The position numbers were made by a program, and so were the translations under genes. Below are positions 1 through 12,789 of a stretch of DNA of 64,000 nucleotides, one piece after another (position 1 is the stretch's first letter; each line of letters opens with the position of its first letter). Location: the NCBI GenBank assembly GCA_007922195.1, contig ML682067.1, positions 3,931,157 to 3,995,156 on the forward strand, in the 5' to 3' direction. Under the pieces are notes generated by a model. That model ran no database searches. It was not told where the DNA came from and was given only the letters and a program-made list of their open reading frames with translations. Origin of the DNA: Podocnemis expansa (Eukaryota; Chordata; Testudines; Podocnemididae).

Positions 1-203
1 GTCTGAAAGCTGGGGGTTGTTGTGCCAAGGGTGAAGGCAGGCCTTTCTTCAGTTTAGTCCAAAGGCATGAAACAGGAATAGGGCACAGAGCTGTTTGCAA
101 ACCAGGCAGTGTTGAAAGATTGCACCTTTGCAGCCTCAGTTTGAAGACAGTGACTGCAGGATGCTGTGTTTTGTTCAGAGTTATGAACAACCTCCATTCT
201 TGA

Positions 204-334
204 GTTCCAAAGAGGCAGCCATGTTAGTCTAGTTCAGCAAGACAAACAAGGAGTCCTGTGGCACTTAAAGACTAACAGATCTATTTATTTATAAATTTGT
301 TAGTCTTTAAGTGCCACAGGACTCCTTGTTTCCA
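204..334. repeat. Inverted pair of Penelope-like element 3' tail fragments
   Basis: The first half reads as the outer 3' end of the window's PLE family in reverse orientation: a CCAAAGAGGCAGCCATGTTA box, then a GGAGTCCTGTGGCACTTAAA box. The second half (about 291-331) is the reverse complement of the second box. About 37 bases of one arm pair with the other across a few bases. No hammerhead core remains. It lies inside the KICS2 intron. Confidence 0.75.
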
Positions 335-1149
335 TTCCTGAGGTATTAGTATCCTTGAGGTTTTGCTGTAATTCTCAGCGCTGCTTTAACATACTCCAAA
401 TCTAGACACTAGTTTAATAATTTACTGTTGATGGCTAGCCGTGCAAAGTGGTTAGGTAAAAAGGAGAATAATAACTTAGTGTAAGACACATAGGCAGAAT
501 TACTTTTGAGCTGGTAGAAGCTTAGAACATTAACATTTGCACTCTTCAGAAACTTTCACCTCCTAATACTAGAAGTACTATCTAAGACTGGAGAAGAAAT
601 AGCTTTGTTTCCATTTGGTTTGTGCTGTGTGCTTTGATAGTGCTTCTGTAGTTTGTTTCACAAGTCAGTGGGAGAGCAAAACACTCTTAAAAATGCAAAA
701 TGACAACAATTTGTCAAAGATTATGAGTAATATCTGGAAACTGCCAACTTTTTAAAATAGCTTTCATTTTCCTGTCAGTATCTTTTAACTTGTTAATGTA
801 TTTCCTTGTTCTTTCTGTTCTTTAGATCTGAGATGACTGTCAGAAACAGTCTTAAGTTTTGCCACTTCTATGCAAGTGGAATCCTACATTGATAAAGAGC
901 CAATATAGTGGCTTCTGTGTCAGAAGGGAGTGTAGCTCGGGCTTCCTTCCATTGATTTAATATACAATGGGGACTGATGTGGTGCAATCTCAAAATTGGG
1001 GGAATGTAATAAAGCCACTTTTGTGCCAATTCTTCTTGTCCGTTCTTGAGAATGTATGAATCTTCCTCACTGGCATTTTAAAATCTGGGCCATTATATTA
1101 GTTTATTCATAGCTGATGTTGTGGGGGTTTTTTATGGCCAGAAGAAATA

Positions 1150-1810
1150 ATGTGGGAGCAAGGTGTCATGCTGTTTGGAGTGGCTTATGACCAGCAATGC
1201 CAGCCTTAGGGCAGAGACCCCAAACTGATTGTATGCTTTGTAATTAGGTCTCACCAACCTGATAAGTGTGTACACCTATGGCAGTCTTAATGTGTAGTCA
1301 CAGATAGTCCCCTTGCCCGCTTTAGTCTATCTGGCTACCCAGACAAGCTAGACTTAATGATAGGGGGTTGCTATGCATCAAAGATCACAAAACGCTGATT
1401 GTTTCCAGTCCCAAGGGACTGGTCACTTACCCAGATCAATTTGCACCTTGGATCTCACACCAAAGACAACTGCTCTTAGCCAATCCTATAGTAAACTATC
1501 TACGGATTTATTAACTAAGAAAAGAAATGAGACAGTTATTGCAAAGTTAAAACGTGCAAGCGTGTATACACAATCTGTAGTTCCAAAAAGTAAGAAACAA
1601 AAAGTTATTGGTCAGCTCTGAATGTCTGTTAGGGTTAAGCCAGGTAGACTCCACGTCTATTTCATAGCTCAGGCCCTCTGAGAATCCAGACAGCCAAAGA
1701 TAAGAGAAATTTTCTCATCAGCTCTTTGCATTTCTTCCTTCCAGAATTTGAGCTGATGGGACAAACTGTTTTGCACTTAGCCTCTTTATGGTTATTAGGG
1801 GGCAATTAAC
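1150..1810 (-). repeat. Possible LTR-like interspersed repeat, unclassified
   Basis: This AT-rich stretch contains a minus-strand AATAAA inside a TTTATTAACTAAGAAAAG box and resembles LTR-type repeats I associate with turtle genomes. I cannot define terminal TG/CA bases or a target duplication, and there is no coding potential (the open frame at 1373-1621 has no recognisable domain). The class is a guess. Confidence 0.25.
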
Positions 1811-1826
1811 AAAGTCTTTGCAGTGT

Positions 1827-1882
1827 AAGACAAACAGGGAATGCTGTGGCACCTTTAAAGATTAACGTATATTTATCCAAGT
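1827..1882 (-). repeat. Short PLE 3' tail fragment
   Basis: The bases GACAAACAGGGAATGCTGTG, followed by GGCACCTTTAAAGATTAAC, match the PLE outer tail in reverse orientation, as in the copies near 245, 15300 and 43300. It is too short to keep the hammerhead region. Confidence 0.6.
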
Positions 1883-1917
1883 TGTATTGGGATGCCCCAC
1901 ACTGACCCATTTAGTTT

Positions 1918-2362
1918 TGCCAATTTCCAAAGGGATAGCTGTGTTAGTCTAGTCCAGCGTGCAAAAAAACCAAACAAGCAAACACAAAAAAACCTTAAAA
2001 AACAAGGAGTCATGTGACACGTGGACTCACAGGTTTATTTTTTGCATGAGCTTTTGTGGGAGAAAATCCCACTTCGTCAGATGGTTCGAAGATGGGTGAA
2101 CTTGCATTTATTTTCGTTCCGTTCTGTAAGGGAGTGTAAAACATGGGATCAGGTCATACAGTAACTGCTCTGATTTGCTGTTACTGTATGACCTGATCCT
2201 ATGTTTTACACTCCCTTGCATTTATTTTCATTCCATTCTGTAAGTTCACCCATCTTTGAAGCATCTGACAAAGTGGGATTTTCTCCCACGAAAGCTCATG
2301 CAAAAAATAAATCTGTTAGTCTTTAAGTGACGCATAACTCCTTGGTTTTTTTTTTCCATTTA
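1918..2362. repeat. Head-to-head inverted pair of PLE 3' tails with degraded hammerhead-like motifs
   Basis: A minus-oriented tail (about 1930-2175) is joined head to head to a plus-oriented tail (about 2180-2355). The centre is a near palindrome: GGGATCAGGTCATACAGTAA is followed 10-15 bases later by its near complement. The right arm has CTGACAA at 2265-2271, a GTGGG/CCCAC stem and GAAA at 2290-2293. The left arm has CTGACGA and AAAA in place of CTGATGA and GAAA. Both cores therefore differ from the hammerhead consensus, and both lack the U that should pair with the last A of GAAA. The inverted arrangement is visible directly; the PLE assignment follows from the same tail 3' of reverse-transcriptase and GIY-YIG remnants at 58.9-61.2 kb. 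Confidence 0.8.
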
Positions 2363-4739
2363 GTTTTGATAGGCCTTATTGATGGACTGGAGAAGATCCT
2401 GACTGGGTTCACAGTTTCAGAGCAAATGTTTTTTTTTAATAGCTAGAAAGCAAAAACTGAAATATTACCTTACAGTGTGTGAAAAGATGTTATAAATGAC
2501 ATTGTGTGCACCAATTTACAATCATTTCATAAAGTCTAAACAATTGTAAGTCCATTTTCTATCCTAACTGTGCTAACACAGGTGAGACAGACTGGTTGCA
2601 ACAATAAATTAGTCGGTGCTTGACTGAGGCCTAAGGCCTGGGCAAAAGCTGGCACCTGGTCTGTCAGTGTCAAACAAGTAATGTTTCCTGCCAAGGAGTG
2701 AAAAAATTATTCAGGTTTATGAATCAACAGTCAAACTTCTGCAGTCTTTATTTAAAAAGTAAAAGTAGATAGAAGTTATTTTTGTCAAGTTTTATTGCTA
2801 GCTTGTATACTACTGCCCTTCCTACAAATTTTCTCTCTGTTTTAGAAGACGTTCCTCCTCCATCTGAACTAACTCAAATTCTAGAGCAGTTAACAAAAAT
2901 AACTTCTGAAGTGGTGGTGGTGATGCATGGTTCAAAAGGATTAATGAAAGCTTATTATACAAATAAGTAAATTTGTAAGTCAAACTTTATGCAAAATTAT
3001 TGGAAGCATTAATTTTCTCTGTAAACAGCATTATGTGTATGTGGAATAAGACAGCAAGGTCCAACCTGAGGTAGTAGTTATAATGCAAGAAAAATGTCAC
3101 TTCTGGTTTGAAAACTTTGAAAATAGTTGTGGAACTCTAGCTTCTCTTTGGTGTTGATGCAGAAAGCAAATATATGATGGAAGTTATAAAGTTCCTAACA
3201 GGCTTTTGTTTTACTAGAATACGTATTGTAAAAACCTGTCTGTTTTGTGCAATGCTGTGCTTCTTCGTAACATTTGTGTGTTATGAGACTTAATTAAAGC
3301 AGATGTTTTTTGGCATATAATTTTCAAATTATTCTATAGCTGGCATCCTCGCAAGCTTTTAGTTGTGGTTGATGTCTGTTTTTGGATTAAAACTGTTTAA
3401 CAAATCCTGTTATATAGTGAGACATGAAAAGACTGCTATGAGGCATGAAGTGAGCTGCGGGTTGTACATCATAATGTTAATCCACAAGACCTGGCAGAAC
3501 TGCAGTAACATGAATATTTTAACAGCTTTTAAGGATGAAGAGTAACCTTCATAGGTCAATATCACTATAATAAGCAAGTTCAAATGCTTGATGTTATATA
3601 TCTAGATATAATGCCTAGGAGGGGTAGGGTTTCAAAGTGACTTCCCTTAATAGACAATATCAAAAAGAATATTGTCCTAACAGGTAGCAGAAGCATGGAA
3701 AATACATATATAATGGATGTGGTAGATTTGAATATTCATTTTAGTTAATACACTAATTTCCTGAATGAACTGCTCTAATAGATTTATGACTCCCCACCAT
3801 CTGAAATAGCCAGTGAATCGTGGATCTTTGCTACAGTAGAAAGCCAAAATGCGAGTTCATGTAAAGTGTTGTATCTAATGTTTGATAAATTGTCTAATTT
3901 ATCTTCAGAGCAATGTTCATCATGTGATCTGCAAAGTTAGGCATTTCATTTTCTTTCAAAGTAACTGTACTCCATACTCCCCCCCCCCATTGTTGTAACA
4001 AGCTAGAAAGGATGCAGAATTGTTATATAGTCTACTTGCTTTTCCAGATTCAGAATATTAGTATTTGTAAAGTGACTTGAAGAAATAAAGCCCAAAAAGA
4101 ACAATAAATATGTATATGATGCTTTTAAAACAAAGGCCTCATGAAAACAATGGTTGTGGTTCCTTTTTTTTTGGCTGTAGGAAAACAATTCTCAGGTTTT
4201 TGTTGGATATCGTCAATGTTAATATGCACCAGAGAAATGAGTCATACTGGTTCCTGTCTCCCTTATGGACATCTGCCAGAAAAGAAGCAGAAGGAGAGGA
4301 ATTGGGCATGTGCCTTTTTGCTGTTTTAAGATTATTTAAATAAGGCCTGAAAGGCTTAAATCTCCCTTTTAATATATTTTCACTTAAAATATAAGGCCTG
4401 TTTAGTCTTGTCTTTCCTGTTTTCACTAAGAGGTTCATAAATGTGAATTGGGACCATCGTCAGCCCTTACTTGAAGGGGTCTGGCATGTTGTATCTTGAT
4501 CAGGAAGAGCAGGGTGGACAAGTTCTGAATTACTCTACTCAGAAAAAAATTGAGAACCCAAATCATACATACGTTGTATGTACCAAACAGGAACAAAAAA
4601 AGGGAGAAATACCAGTTTCCCCCTTTTGTTAATACCTATAACAGGGAGAGAAAATGAGCTCGCTCTCTCTCTCTCTCATTAGATAGAACAATTTTTTTTT
4701 AAATTGTATAAAGCATTATAAACCCTCATGTTTTGTGAC

Positions 4740-4930
4740 AGAACGCCTCAGAATAAGTGGTTAATTTAGGAAAAAATTTTCCATGTGGATATTTTTTCAG
4801 TAACTTTCCATTTGTGGTTTCTTGCACCTTCTTCTGAAGTATCTGGTACTGGCCAGCATCAAAAGAGAATCTCAGACCAACGTGGTGACTGGCCTGATCC
4901 AGTAAAGCAATTTCTGTGTGGCAGCACAAC
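4740..4930 (+). repeat. Old interspersed repeat, same family as 24750-24932
   Basis: The segment TTCTTGCACCTTCTTCTGAA, followed by a TGGCCTGATCCAGTAAAGCA tail, resembles the better preserved but opposite-looking copy at 24750-24932 (GGACCACTGGTCTC tail). It looks like the 3' part of an old LINE or a LINE-derived SINE. It is heavily diverged, with no target duplication seen. Confidence 0.4.
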
Positions 4931-6240
4931 CCCACTTACATGATATGGTATATTAGATCTTGTCTATGGTTCCAGCTTGATTTGAAATCCAAGATGACAT
5001 TCCTGTGTCATGGGGTGCTCTGCTAGTTTCATTTGCTGTCTTTGGGCTCCTAAAGCACCATTAGTGGTCATGATGGACCAGGAATCCCACCAGAACAACT
5101 TTTGCATAGTAGCTTGGATCGATTCCTGATGAGAAATTTCCTATGGGAATTTAAGACTTTTTTTTCTTGAATAGGAAAACTGCATTTAAACATTCAAAAT
5201 GAGAATGTAAGTGCTGGGGTTGGAAGGAATGTAGGAGCAAATCCAGCGGTGGCTGGTGTTCTTTCACAATGCCTGCAAGACGAGTCACACGTTCTGCCCA
5301 CACAGCTATGATGATTTTGAAGAGATGTTGTATAATACATGAATTTTCACTTTCAGCTAAATTAAATTCCAATCATACATGTTTGTTACTTAACTGGAAA
5401 TGGAGTTTCTGTATATATACACATGCAAGAACATGGAGCTGCTCTGCTTCCTTTAAATAGAAGGCATATTAAAAATTCAGGTTACATTAAGAAATGTGAA
5501 AGGTTCATTCTCCAATTTCCCCGTTTCATGCAGGCCTGCTCTGACATGGCAGGATTCTTCTTGTGAATAAAATGCATATGACACATTGTCCACTCAGATA
5601 TGAGAGCTGGGGTTATTTTCCCAAGTGAAGGGATGAACTTGTCCTCAATTTTCTGGTGTTGGAGGGAGTCAGCAAGGATGACAGCTCCAATGTGATGCTG
5701 GCTAGCTTTTCATCATACCTTGCTCCTCAGCTCTTGTGACTTAGAGCTTGAAAGCAGGTTTAACAGCAGATAGTCAGTCCTTTTTTTAAAGCAGTTCCCC
5801 TCTTTAATCCCCTTCCTGTCTCCATTCATTGTGAGGAAGCCAGTGGCTATGACAAAAGCCTAGGTGGACAGTGAGCTTACAGTTACCCTGATGTGTTTCA
5901 TAATAATCAAAAAGTTTCTTATTACCAGTTGTTATGCAATATTGAAATAAGTCTTTAAAAAAAATTCAGTATCTTAATAAGTTGAAAGAGTGGGGGCACT
6001 GATGCTAGAACTGAAAGTATGTGAATTCTTTCTATTGGTAAAAACAGATGATACAAATGTGTGTGTATCAGTGATGAAACAATGATGCTACATTTTTATT
6101 TATTTGTGCAAAAACAGTATTAAAAGTAATGCTTTTTAAATTGACCAATGTAGAGTTCTTTTGCCAGCACTTTAACTTTCACCTTTGCTTTCCCTGAGAG
6201 TTGGTGTACTAGTTAATAGAATAGTTCTACTGGCATGTAA

Positions 6241-7095
<855 letters not shown>

Positions 7096-7640
7096 AATAC
7101 ATACTGAGTTGCAGATTCCAAGACAGTACATTAGACTGGAAAAAATCAAAAACTGTAGCTTTCAAGAATCATTCATGATTCTCAGTTTAATTAAAAAGGA
7201 AGAATTATTTTAATATTTGTTGTGAACATCTTTTTTAGCTAATAACACTGGAATACAAATATAGAAATAATTTTCTAGGCTGTGCATATTTGGATGACTT
7301 AGCTGTGGTGCATTAAAATAGCAGAGGTTTTTTTTGCTTCTTGCATGGTGCTCAGCTCATAGTATGAATTAATATTTTTTCCAGTCCATGACCCTTTTTT
7401 GTCCTTAACTAAGTGGAATGTATGCACTTTATATTATGCTGGTCACTGACTATAATGTCTACAGAACTTACTGAAAATTTGGTTAGTGTGGAGTATTAAG
7501 TGGTCTTTTCAGAACATGCTGCTGTTACACTGTCAGGAACTATGGTGAAATCCTTTTATTTAATATTGATATTCAATGAATTATTGGAATCTGCAGATTT
7601 ATAAGCAAACAATTGCAATAAAGTCAATGCATCATACACA
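7096..7640 (+). other. KICS2: Probable KICS2 3' UTR
   Basis: AT-rich sequence follows the KICS2 stop codon with no repeats recognised. A first AATAAA lies at 7617-7622, and a second candidate at 7873-7878 would give a longer UTR. The true end cannot be set from sequence alone, and distal AATAAA sites (for example 11980-11985) are also possible. Confidence 0.5.
7617..7622 (+). terminator. KICS2: Candidate KICS2 polyadenylation signal AATAAA
   Basis: This is the first canonical AATAAA in sense after the KICS2 stop, about 520 bases downstream. A second lies at 7873-7878. Which one is used cannot be told from sequence. Confidence 0.4.
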
Positions 7641-8315
7641 TACTCTGGTAATTAGTTTTAATATTTCACTTCACAAAAGTTCAAAACGTCTTAGTAATGA
7701 GACTTCTTTGCTTGCTTTTAGATCACCATTAAATGGGAAAGCGTGCCAATATTTTGAACTAGAAGTGTGCAGATTAGCCATAATTCTGCAGCATAGAGAA
7801 CCCTCCAAAAAGAACAAAACCCTATAAAGCTGCAGTTCAAGCATTGAGTGTAGCATCCAAATAATTTTAACTAATAAAATACACTAGTAGTGTGAACATT
7901 ACAAAGTGCTGTGTATTAAATTTCTACTGATAGAATGAAATGTTATTTAGCTTTAGTTTGTGCTGATATTTTGGTGTTAATAGTAGTTCAGCACAATCTT
8001 ATGGAAGAATAACAAAGGCCTTTCATTTTCTTTGTCTATTTGCCATTCTGAAAGTGCAAAAGAATGCATTAGGAAAATGCCCATTTTAAAGAAACAGCAA
8101 AACCCCAAAACAAAACTGAAAAAATGTATTTACACTCCTACAATTAGAGTAACTCTGTATTATTGTTGGTTTTCATTAGTACATTTTCAGTTTTACTATT
8201 CAGTATCATTACTAACATTTTAAAATAACTTTCCGGTTAAGATAAGAAGCCAAACTGGTTTTAGTACTTGAGTCTAAGCTCTTCTGTAACACTTGCAGTG
8301 CAGGTTTCTAGTTTG

Positions 8316-8358
<43 letters not shown>

Positions 8359-11300
8359 AAAGTTAAAGAAAAAGCCTCCTGCAACTTTTTAACATCTTTG
8401 TGATGGGGGAGTGCTCTCTATTTCCTATCCAGTTATTATCTAAAAGAATCATTTGTTTGTACTTGTGGACATTTTATAGTGGATGATTCCACCTTCCTTA
8501 TCCTGAGCAGTACCTTATTCCACAAACATTTTCACTGGAAATCACGTAGAAATAATCACAGTGTAAAGTAAGGTTGAACCTTAGTGGATGCACTTCATGA
8601 ATGGTAAGCAGGTGTAATATGCACACCATTGATTTTATTTTGTATTTAAAGTAGGTCATTTAAGCCAAAATTTTAAGTGCCCAGTTTCATTAAGAATTGC
8701 TCGCTTCTGACCTTGTATGCCTAATATAGTGAAAGCAAGTAGAGAAAATCTAAAGAGCAGAAGTTTTCATTTTCTTCTCTTTAAGGACAGAACACTTGCA
8801 TTATTTCCCTCTTGATGCATATATAATTTGCCTTAGCATCTATGGAAGTTACTCTCACGTATTGAGTGACTACACCATGTGATTTGCTTCGCTTTATATG
8901 TGTGTGTTAATACAGCCATTCAAATCTCATCAGGCTTATCTTTAAATATCATGCTTCTATTGTAAATGCTTCAACATCTTGCCATTTAGCTGAGTCAATT
9001 TTTATTCTACCCACACTTGTGCAAACTTTGCTATATTATTTAGGGTTTCCAGATCACAGTATCTTTTAACAGAGTGGATTGTTGTGCTCTCTTGCTTCAG
9101 GGCTCATAATTTCCATTCAAATCAATAGGAGTTAAGTACCTCAGTGTGGAACCTGGTCTGTGTTTTTTCTCCTTTTAGACAATTTTAACACCCCTTCTAT
9201 CCTCCATATTTCCCTGAACAGACAACAGTAATCGATGAGGGCTTCAGCCTTCCCCCTTTGGCCTGAATATCAGTGAAGGTGCTGTCAGCAGGATTGGTGC
9301 TGTCCTGCACTAGTGTAATGGGGGATTGTATAAGCACTGCTGCTTTCCCTCCTGATATCAGCTGGGGCGTTGGTGGTATGACAGGCTGCTCCCCAGATCT
9401 GGTTCAGTGTGCTGCTGTGACCCCCCCCCAACTCCAACTTCTGAACCCTGATTCACCCCACTTTGCCAGGTGACCACTCACTCCTGAGTCAGTCCACTCC
9501 AGCCTCTCATGTGCAGTTGGTCCCCAGCAGTGGGTGTGTGCCCTTAGGCTACTCAAGGGATGGTCCCCATGTGAGCACCCCCAGTCCTGGTTATCTCACT
9601 GGGAACAACTGTCTAAGAGGGATTGGGACCCACTCCCAATCACCATAGACTCAAGTCAGTCCATTTAACAAAGAAATGGATCATGCCCAGTCTTCTTCAT
9701 TCACACCATCTAAAGATCACACAGCTGTAAATAAAACAACTACCAGTTTATTGATTGGATTACAATTCTAAGTAAGAATATGGCCAATCATGGCAGAATC
9801 ACAATATAAATGAATCAGGCATGACCACAAGAAAATAAAAGGTAAAACATACTTACTAACATAATATCTCTACCTAAACTGACCTCATAGTCCAAATTTA
9901 TGCTTAAACTATCAGATATTTGTACAGCCAGGCTCTGCCTGAGACCAGGCAGGGCCCAGATCTTGCTTGACAATTATTTCAAGATGGAGATTCCCAGGTG
10001 AAAAGCCCCAAATCCTCTCAAGTGTCTCTCTGTTTTCAGACCCCCACACCCCTTCCTCTACTTTGGTCTGAGCCAGGGAACTCAATTAGCATATCTTTGT
10101 TGCCTCCTGCAAGTACTTGCTTGCTTGCTGCTTTGGTTGTTTATGTGCTGGTAGGAGAGAGTTCTGTCTGTCTCCCACCTCCTTGAGCCATGGAAAACAT
10201 GTTAGACGTCCATGCACGTGCATAATGCTGCAGGAAACATGATACCATAGTAATCATGAAGATTACTTCATGATTACAAGGCTATGAGCTGCCGCTACAA
10301 GTATACAGAAAAACAGGAAGTGTACATTTTAAGTGCTAAACTGTTCAGTGGCACACAACATACAGTACTTACTCATTCACAGCAGCTGTTAGTTCTGAGC
10401 CCACCCTTGTGTAAGTAAATAGGAAAGGACACGTGTTTTCTAGAGCAGTGCATGATGTTAGGCTGATGCATGTGAATAGCAGGATGTGCTAACAATCTTT
10501 CCATTGCATAGACACTTGTTGCTTAATTAGTGAACTAAATCTATAAGGTGGTTTTCTCTTTTATAGTTCTTACTTGTTACAGTAAACACAAGGACAAACA
10601 ATAATAATGATTTTTAACAGAAACAGTCAAATACTGAAGTATATCCCTATCTGTATAGCTTAGTCATTTGGTTTAGTAAAAGTAGTCAGTGGTCTGTGGG
10701 ATGGGAAAGTAGAAATAAACTATAGTATTGGAGCTAAATTTCAAATATCTGGATTACTGATATGCCCATTCTCCCTTTTAAGAGGAGAAAATCTTTTAAA
10801 ATGGTAGTCCGGGAGTGTTGGAAGTCTTCCAAATAATGCTCACTTCCTGAGCGTAAATATAATTCAGTGCCACAATAATTTAGTGACATCCAGTAATAAA
10901 CTTGGTATCTGTCCCTTCCTTATTTAATATGCTAAACCAGAAACCTAGCTCTAAGCTACCCTGAATTTCCAGCTTTGTAGCCTTTGCAATATAGTGCTTG
11001 ATTGCTGGCACACTGAAAACTTTTCCATGTGCTGTATAACTTTGGGTCCCAATTCTGCAAAGAGAACTGTAGGGGCAAAAACTTGTGTTCTTCCATGGGG
11101 CGTCTGTCTGCAGGGCTTTCTTTATGCAGCTTACTATGGACGAGCTGAGGCAGTGGTGTACAAAAGCAACATGATGGAATTGATAGGGAGCTCTAGTAAC
11201 TGAAGAATTTTGGGAGAAATTATATCTAACAACAATTTTGTTGCCGATGGTTTTATTTATTTAAAAGTTCAGAAATGTGCTAGGCCTCATACAGATACTA

Positions 11301-12259
11301 AGAAGGCATGGTTCTAGCTTTGAAGAGACATGCTAAAGGACCCATCACACAACAAAGGATGACAGAATTGGTATGCTATGTACTGGTAGGACACCAGTAA
11401 AAAGCTGCACTGTTAAAACAAATTCCCAGAAGTTGAGTAGTTCAAGTCAGACAACAGACAGAGCAATAAGATTATACAGTTGGCAAAATATCTGCATGGT
11501 TGACATTTTTTTATATTGAAAATAAAACAGAGCTTGGACTGTAAGGACTATACGGCAAATGGAATTTTTCAAGACCTCACATCTCATCAGCCTCCCATTC
11601 CTTGACCTCGCCAAATTTAGTATATAGGGGTTTTATGTGCTAATGTACTTGTACAGACTACTTGATTACATACAAAGTGTAAATGTACTTTTGGAAACCA
11701 AGTAAGAGCCAACACTTCTGGCCATCTTTAAAAGTTTAAAACAGGTTTTGAGGCATTAATCTATGCAGTACCCACTTAAGTTGCTTAGAATAGCAACCTA
11801 AAAGCTTTTCAGTTTTCAAACGCCAGTCACTTAGCTGAGTCTACAAGAATGCTGGTAGACCTGTTAATATAAGACTGTTTGGCTGCAGGGTGGATTTGAC
11901 TGAGAAAGTTTCAGTTCTCTTACATATTTAATGTTTACGTCATGTAAGGTGTTTTTATGTGCAGCGGTTTTTTTCCTTAAATAAAATATCTGTCCTGCTC
12001 CTCTCCTTGCTATGAAAACAGAGCAATTTGAGAGTTGAAACTGGTGAGATGCTTCATGTTTTGCTCTAGGGAATTTTTAATATAAGCACAACACTCTTGC
12101 TATTGAAACTTTAATGATGGTAACAAAAATTCCATGTCCTATTAGAAAGCACCAAAATTCCAGGTTTACCTTATTCACTGATTCTTAATTTTTTATACAG
12201 ATCTACATTATAAATGTAAATAATTTCATGACCAATTCCCCACCAGTTCCCTCATGTTT
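7641..12259. other. Intergenic, no gene seen
   Basis: AT-rich sequence with a (TC)16 tract at 8319-8350. The part around 9240-10200 looks like an old LTR-type repeat on the - strand (minus-strand AATAAA near 9750, C-run at 9421-9430), but no ends can be fixed. Short open frames here have no recognisable domains. Confidence 0.5.
8319..8350. repeat. (TC)16 dinucleotide microsatellite
   Basis: Uninterrupted TC repeats are followed by a T run. Such homopurine-homopyrimidine tracts are length-polymorphic and can adopt triplex DNA. A shorter CT tract lies near 4662-4678. Confidence 0.95.
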
Positions 12260-12267
12260 TCTATCAG

Positions 12268-12781
12268 CAAGGCTGTCCCTAGGGTAGGGCGAGAAGGGCA
12301 GCTGCCCAGGGCCCCGTGCTTTGGGGGGCCTTGTATGGCTGCACTGCTGCCCCCCACCCCATGCCAGGGACTGGGTGAGCCGGCCAAAAGGGTGGCTGGG
12401 TTCAGCACTGCCGGTCCAGCCACCCCCCTTCCCCGCCATGTGCACTGCTCTGGCCTCTGTGCCGGAGCAGCGGGGAGGCAGTGCGGAGCCAGTATCGCTA
12501 CCTCCTGCCCTGGCCATGCTGCCTCCCGCCCCTGCCCCACTGCTTTGGCACAGAGCCCAGAGCAGCGCAGGTAGCTGGGGGAGTGGGGTGTGTGGACCGG
12601 CAGCACTGCATCAGGCTGCCCTTTTGGCTGCTCGCCCAGTCCCCGGCATGAGGGGGGCAGCACAGGGGTCTGCCCCTCTCCTGGGCCAGCCAACCCTGCC
12701 CCCACCTGTGCCAGGTGTGGGGGTGGGGGGCCCGCAGAGAGTGATTTGCCCGGGGCCCTGCACCCCCTAGGGACAGCCCTG
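12268..12781. mobile_element. GC-rich hAT-type MITE with perfect 8-bp target duplication
   Basis: The element starts CAAGGCTGTCCCTAGGG and ends CCCTAGGGACAGCCCTG, giving terminal inverted repeats of about 17 bases. It is flanked by a perfect 8-base direct repeat TCTATCAG (12260-12267 and 12782-12789). An 8-bp duplication with CA...TG ends is the hallmark of the hAT superfamily. The 514-bp interior is very GC-rich and yields long open frames on both strands with no transposase similarity, so it is a non-autonomous element. Confidence 0.9.
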
Positions 12782-12789
12782 TCTATCAG

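Noticed and set aside
204..334. Possible tRNA-derived SINE
   Set aside because: The same boxes occur at the 3' end of PLE coding remnants at 18.3 and 61.1 kb, so they are PLE tails; no A/B box promoter was seen.
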